Shown: piece by piece, positions 7,589-10,279 of the stretch | Layout of the letters: every line of letters starts with the position of its first letter | Position numbering within the stretch: position 1 is the stretch's first letter | NCBI GenBank assembly: GCA_900617975.1 | Contig: UZAE01002116.1 | Span: 1-10,279 of the forward strand | Length of the DNA stretch: 10,279 nt | Direction: 5' to 3' | Source of the DNA: Rodentolepis nana | Taxonomy: Eukaryota; Platyhelminthes; Cestoda; Cyclophyllidea; Hymenolepididae | Notes under the pieces: model-generated | The model's input: only the letters and a program-made list of their open reading frames with translations | The model's database searches: none | Told to the model about the DNA's origin: nothing | Position numbers and translations under genes: made by a program

Positions 7589-8462
7589 AAAGGGAGGTTC
7601 ATGAATGAACGGAAATTGATAAAGCAGCTTCGGTTTTTTTTATTGTTTAAGCAAAATTTAATTAACTATGCTTGGCTTATTTGGCATTTATTTTCAAAAA
7701 ATGTTAATAAAAGAGTGTTTAATCCGCTGTTAACTCGAACGTTTTTCAAATCAATCTTTATCGCTTCACAGTAGTTTCCTTGTCCCGGTCAATTATGACA
7801 ATCGAGAATTGTAATGGAATTTAAGTTTCTCGTGGGAAAAGTGGCTTCCCATCACCGAGTGTCAAATGTCAGTAACGCTGTTTAAAGGAAATCCTGCTTT
7901 TACTAAAATTAATGTAAAAGTAAACGTCTTTTAACAACAATTAGCTGCATTTTCTCCTATTTAAAGTAGCATTATTGTAGTACTTTCATTTAAAATCTGT
8001 TTTTCAGTAGTCTCTTTCCCAATGAGACTTCTATTTCAACTCTCAAACTTCATCTTATCTCAAGGCAATATAATAGACAGCTAACACCTAATCCCAAAGC
8101 TTTTACTTATGCAGAGATAAGCTAAAAATAATGGGAATTTATTCCCCTCCCAATGGTCACAATTATTGACAATTTCCTCAAAACAACTAGATGTTTCCGT
8201 AAAAAAAGTCCTGAGTAGACTGATTAAATTAAATAGATTTGACTTAAGCTACTTAATATAAATTTCAAAGTTTAACCACTCAGGCGTAATAAATTAATAA
8301 TTTAAACTTAAACAACGTCTATACGCGTGAACTACCCCTTTTTGCCAAATAAAGTTAAATTATTATTTCGAAATGGGATAACTAGTTAAAAAATTGCTTT
8401 ACTTCCGACTTTAATTGATTAATAACTAATTGAATTGGTGCAAATGACTGAAACATTGATCA
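7589..8462. other. Gene-poor spacer
   Basis: This is AT-rich sequence with stops in all frames. The only notable items are a 23-codon plus ORF from 7814 without family resemblance and a short palindrome GGGAAT-TT-ATTCCC at 8133-8146. No splice-bounded exon or RNA gene was recognised. Confidence 0.45.
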
Positions 8463-8660
8463 TTGATTTATCATGGATATACTTTCACATATGATCGCGT
8501 GCGTCAGTGCTGGAAATTTGAACATCATTTCGAAACTTCGCGTGGGATTTCTAGGAACCCATTGCTTCTTGAATTAAATCCCAAGTCTTGGACTCAACAA
8601 TCTCACATCATTAAAAAGCGTGTTGCCTCCCTCACGTTTTCACCTTTATCGAACTCTTAA
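8463..8660 (+). pseudogene. FLYWCH zinc-finger-like ORF, probably degenerate
   Basis: An open plus-strand frame follows an in-frame TGA at 8457 and ends in TAA at 8658-8660. Its start resembles the first half of a FLYWCH finger: L-I-Y-x-G-Y-x-F-x-Y-D-R-V-R-Q then a W-K (from codon 1 to about 18), like L-[IV]-x-x-G-[YF]-x-[FY] and W-x-C in the family. However, the C after W-K is F, the second cysteine is missing, and no H-x-H pair follows, so it could not bind zinc as a normal FLYWCH does. It has no ATG at the start (the frame begins with TTG) and no clear acceptor. FLYWCH domains occur in DNA-binding proteins and with MULE-type transposases in invertebrates, so this may be another transposon fragment. 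Base composition is visibly less AT-rich than the flanks. Chance is a real alternative. Confidence 0.28.
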
Positions 8661-8871
8661 AACATTAGCCTTATTTTCCCAATATTTAAGAATCATTATA
8701 ACTTTAATTCACTATTAAAAAGGTACAAAATAATGCAATTTACATCTCAGTGTGAAAAATTTTAGTACACCTATGATGGTTTATCAGCATCATTTTCAGC
8801 TTTAAGTCATATATTATGATATATCGATTTTAGTATTAATTTAAACGGATTACACCTATTTAGAGCGGGGA

Positions 8872-8891
8872 AGTTTAATTAAAATTAAACT
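8872..8891. repeat. Perfect palindrome AGTTTAATT-AA-AATTAAACT
   Basis: Nine bases are mirrored exactly across a two-base AA centre, immediately after a GAGCGGGG patch at 8862-8869. It contains two TTAATT/AATTAA cores of the kind homeodomain proteins bind, but such cores are frequent in this AT-rich DNA. Confidence 0.45.
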
Positions 8892-9229
8892 AGATAGTTA
8901 TCATTAAAATGGATCCTTTAGTTTCTCAAAAAAATTCATTTACATTGTTAAACAGATTAATGGTGAGATAAATTTTACTAAAATATTCAATTAGTGTTGG
9001 AAAATAGGGACTTTTATAAATAAATGAAACTTAGCCTAATTGACCAAGCTTAAGTTAATATGCTTAACTGAAGCCTACAATTGGTGAAATATATTAACGT
9101 TAGAAAAACGCAATTTCAATGTATGAATCCTTAAATAATACTAAACAAGGACATAAAATTCACATTGAATGGTATAATAAACACATCTATATCCAAACTT
9201 GGCTGCTCAATTTTAAAAACTCACCAAAT

Positions 9230-9239
9230 CCCCCCCCCC
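9230..9239. repeat. C10 homopolymer
   Basis: A run of ten C occurs in otherwise AT-rich sequence. It is a likely slippage-prone site, and its length may be uncertain in assembly. Confidence 0.7.
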
Positions 9240-9868
9240 TGTTCTTGTATATGTAAATAATTCAGATTATAGGATTAGAAGCCTAAATTTTCCAACCGAT
9301 TCTAATGTTGATTTTCTTAGCTAAATAATTGAAGTCATCAACTCCGAGAAGTTTATCTTGAATAAATACTTAGCATGTAAAGATTTGGTTCGAAAAATTA
9401 AATTATTCATGCTTTAAGCGTATCATTTTAAAGAGAACTGGCAGAACTCAAACAGCTCATAATGCGGCATTAATCAATATCAACGCCAATTTTAGAATTC
9501 GACAAATTATCGCCCTCAAAATCGACTGACCAAAAAAGGCCAATATGCGTAAAAAGTCTTATTCCAGTGAAAAGGACAAAATTTGGCACGATTAAGTGGT
9601 CGATTGTCGTGGAAGATAACAAAAAAGAATAATGGCCTATAGCGAGGTTTGAAACAGTTTTTCCTAGCTAGAAATAAATCCACTTTTACAAATTATTTAA
9701 AAAATAAGACATGGGTGCCTTGTTTTAAAAGATTAATAATGATAATGGTCATTGTCTCACGACTCTAGCTGTTCTCTGTTTTTTTCTGTTATAGACATCT
9801 TTCATTCAAAGTAAATATCAAATTAATATAACATTCAAAAGTCACATGAACCCAAGCAAGCAAAATTT

Positions 9869-9926
9869 TAATTTTTAAAGTTATTGTAATTTTTAAATGA
9901 TTTTGAATATTTATTTATTTATATTT
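9869..9926. repeat. TAATTTTTAAA repeat and TTTA units
   Basis: TAATTTTTAAA occurs at 9869-9879 and 9887-9897. It is followed by several TTTA units (about 9910-9926). This low-complexity A/T stretch lies 15-70 bases upstream of a possible 3' splice site at 9941. Confidence 0.5.
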
Positions 9927-10049
9927 TATTTCAAATGGCAGGCGTCTTGATAGTTATCATTAGCCCTTTAGTTGACTTCGGGCTTCACAGAAGGGAGGAA
10001 CATTAAAGTGAGAAAAATTCGACAGGGAGAGCAGAAGAGCGATTCACGG

Positions 10050-10055
10050 ATGTAA
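10050..10055 (+). promoter_or_regulatory. Minimal start-stop uORF (ATG TAA)
   Basis: An ATG directly followed by TAA lies 47 bases before the presumed start codon of the right-hand gene. If it is in the mRNA leader, it would be a minimal upstream ORF of the kind known to stall ribosomes and lower translation of the main ORF. Confidence 0.35.
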
Positions 10056-10081
10056 CAGACAGACAGACAGACAGACAGACA
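10055..10081 (+). repeat. (ACAG)n microsatellite, about 6.75 units
   Basis: A perfect ACAG/CAGA tetranucleotide array lies in the presumed 5'UTR, 21 bases before the start codon. Length is likely polymorphic. Confidence 0.9.
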
Positions 10082-10102
10082 CAAAGGCAGAGAAAAGGCT
10101 AG

Positions 10103-10231
10103 ATGAGTACTGTGGAAAGGGTCGAATATGACATACAGTGGGGTTATGGAAGTTTGAAGTTAGAAGTCAATTGCCGATCAATAGACTTTTTGCCGTATGA
10201 ATATACGTTGCCCAGTGTGCACCACGTGGAG
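10103..10231 (+). CDS. First coding exon of an unrecognised protein (partial)
   Basis: The frame runs from ATG at 10103, preceded directly by an in-frame TAG at 10100-10102, for 43 codons to GAG at 10229-10231. It then meets GTAAGT (10232-10237), a perfect donor, in phase 0. The frame stays open a little past the donor, but the codons look intronic. The peptide begins M-S-T-V-E-R-V-E-Y-D and contains Q-W-G-Y-G-S-L-K-L-E-V (residues 12-22) and D-F-L-P-Y-E-Y-T-L-P-S-V-H-H-V-E at its end (28-43). It mixes acidic, aromatic and hydrophobic residues, has no signal peptide or membrane segment, and uses GC-richer codons than the flanks. I do not recognise the family, and the rest of the gene is outside the window. 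The gene is divergent from the SCYL2-like gene across 8.7 kb. Exon reality is supported by the start, stop, donor and composition, not by homology. Confidence 0.58.
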
Positions 10232-10279
10232 GTAAGTCTATCGCACACCCCATTTGAATATTTAGTTCTATTAATGAAC

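Larger units (their letters stand above)
8661..9941. other. Gene-poor spacer before the right-hand gene
   Basis: About 1.3 kb is very AT-rich, with frequent TAA stops in all frames. It contains a palindrome at 8872-8891, a run of ten C at 9230-9239, and a repeated TAATTTTTAAA plus TTTA units near 9869-9926. I see no coding exon. The right end probably includes promoter sequence of the plus-strand gene, but no clear TATA box or initiator can be singled out from the A/T background. Confidence 0.45.
9918..10102 (+). promoter_or_regulatory. 5' leader of the right-hand gene with possible 3' splice site
   Basis: A T-rich tract (9910-9935) ends in GGCAG at 9937-9941, which could be an acceptor for a 5'UTR exon starting at 9942, or a site for trans-splicing. 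From about 9985 the sequence turns purine-rich (GAGAAAA, GGGAGAGCAGAAGAG) through the CAGA repeat up to the start codon at 10103. Only one ATG lies between 9942 and the presumed start, and it is immediately followed by a stop. Whether transcription begins here or further upstream cannot be told. Confidence 0.35.

Noticed and set aside
6671..10117. Shared 11-mer GTACTGTGGAA at 6671-6681 and 10107-10117, both after purine-rich DNA
   Set aside because: Several shared 11-mers are expected by chance in 10 kb, and the flanks do not align.
10103..10279. Read-through of the right-hand exon past the donor
   Set aside because: The GTAAGT match is perfect, and the sequence after it returns to A/T-rich, intron-like composition.

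Overview
The window looks like nuclear DNA from an AT-rich invertebrate animal genome, with G+C roughly one third by eye. It has spliced genes with GT-AG introns, no bacterial-style operons, long gene-poor stretches, a tetranucleotide microsatellite and scattered decayed transposon pieces. The proteins at the two edges are very divergent or unrecognised. Together with the transposon types, this would fit a parasitic flatworm, a nematode or a small arthropod, but the sequence alone does not settle the phylum.

Layout. At the left, on the minus strand, are the first two coding exons (1255-1416 and 947-1107, with a 147-base intron) of a protein resembling the start of the SCYL2/CVAK104 pseudokinase. 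The gene continues beyond the left edge or into exons I could not identify. At the far right, on the plus strand, is the first coding exon (10103-10231) of a protein I do not recognise. It ends in a perfect GTAAGT donor and sits behind a purine-rich 5' leader with a (CAGA)n repeat and a minimal start-stop upstream ORF. The two genes are head to head, about 8.7 kb apart.

Between them I see no intact gene. The spacer holds three candidate fossils: a PIF/Harbinger-type transposase C-terminal fragment (4755-4886), two out-of-frame pieces resembling a retrotransposon Gag (7294-7588), and a FLYWCH-zinc-finger-like ORF (8463-8660). It also holds a strong orphan 3' splice site at 5863, two hairpins that stand out from the AT-rich background (3361-3409 and 6273-6349), several short palindromes, CCAAT-type inverted repeats, and purine/pyrimidine tracts.

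No tRNA, rRNA, CRISPR array or intact mobile element was found. Nothing in the window amounts to a demonstrable new multi-gene system. The most useful observations are the unannotated small exons at both edges, the transposase relic, and the two structured elements.
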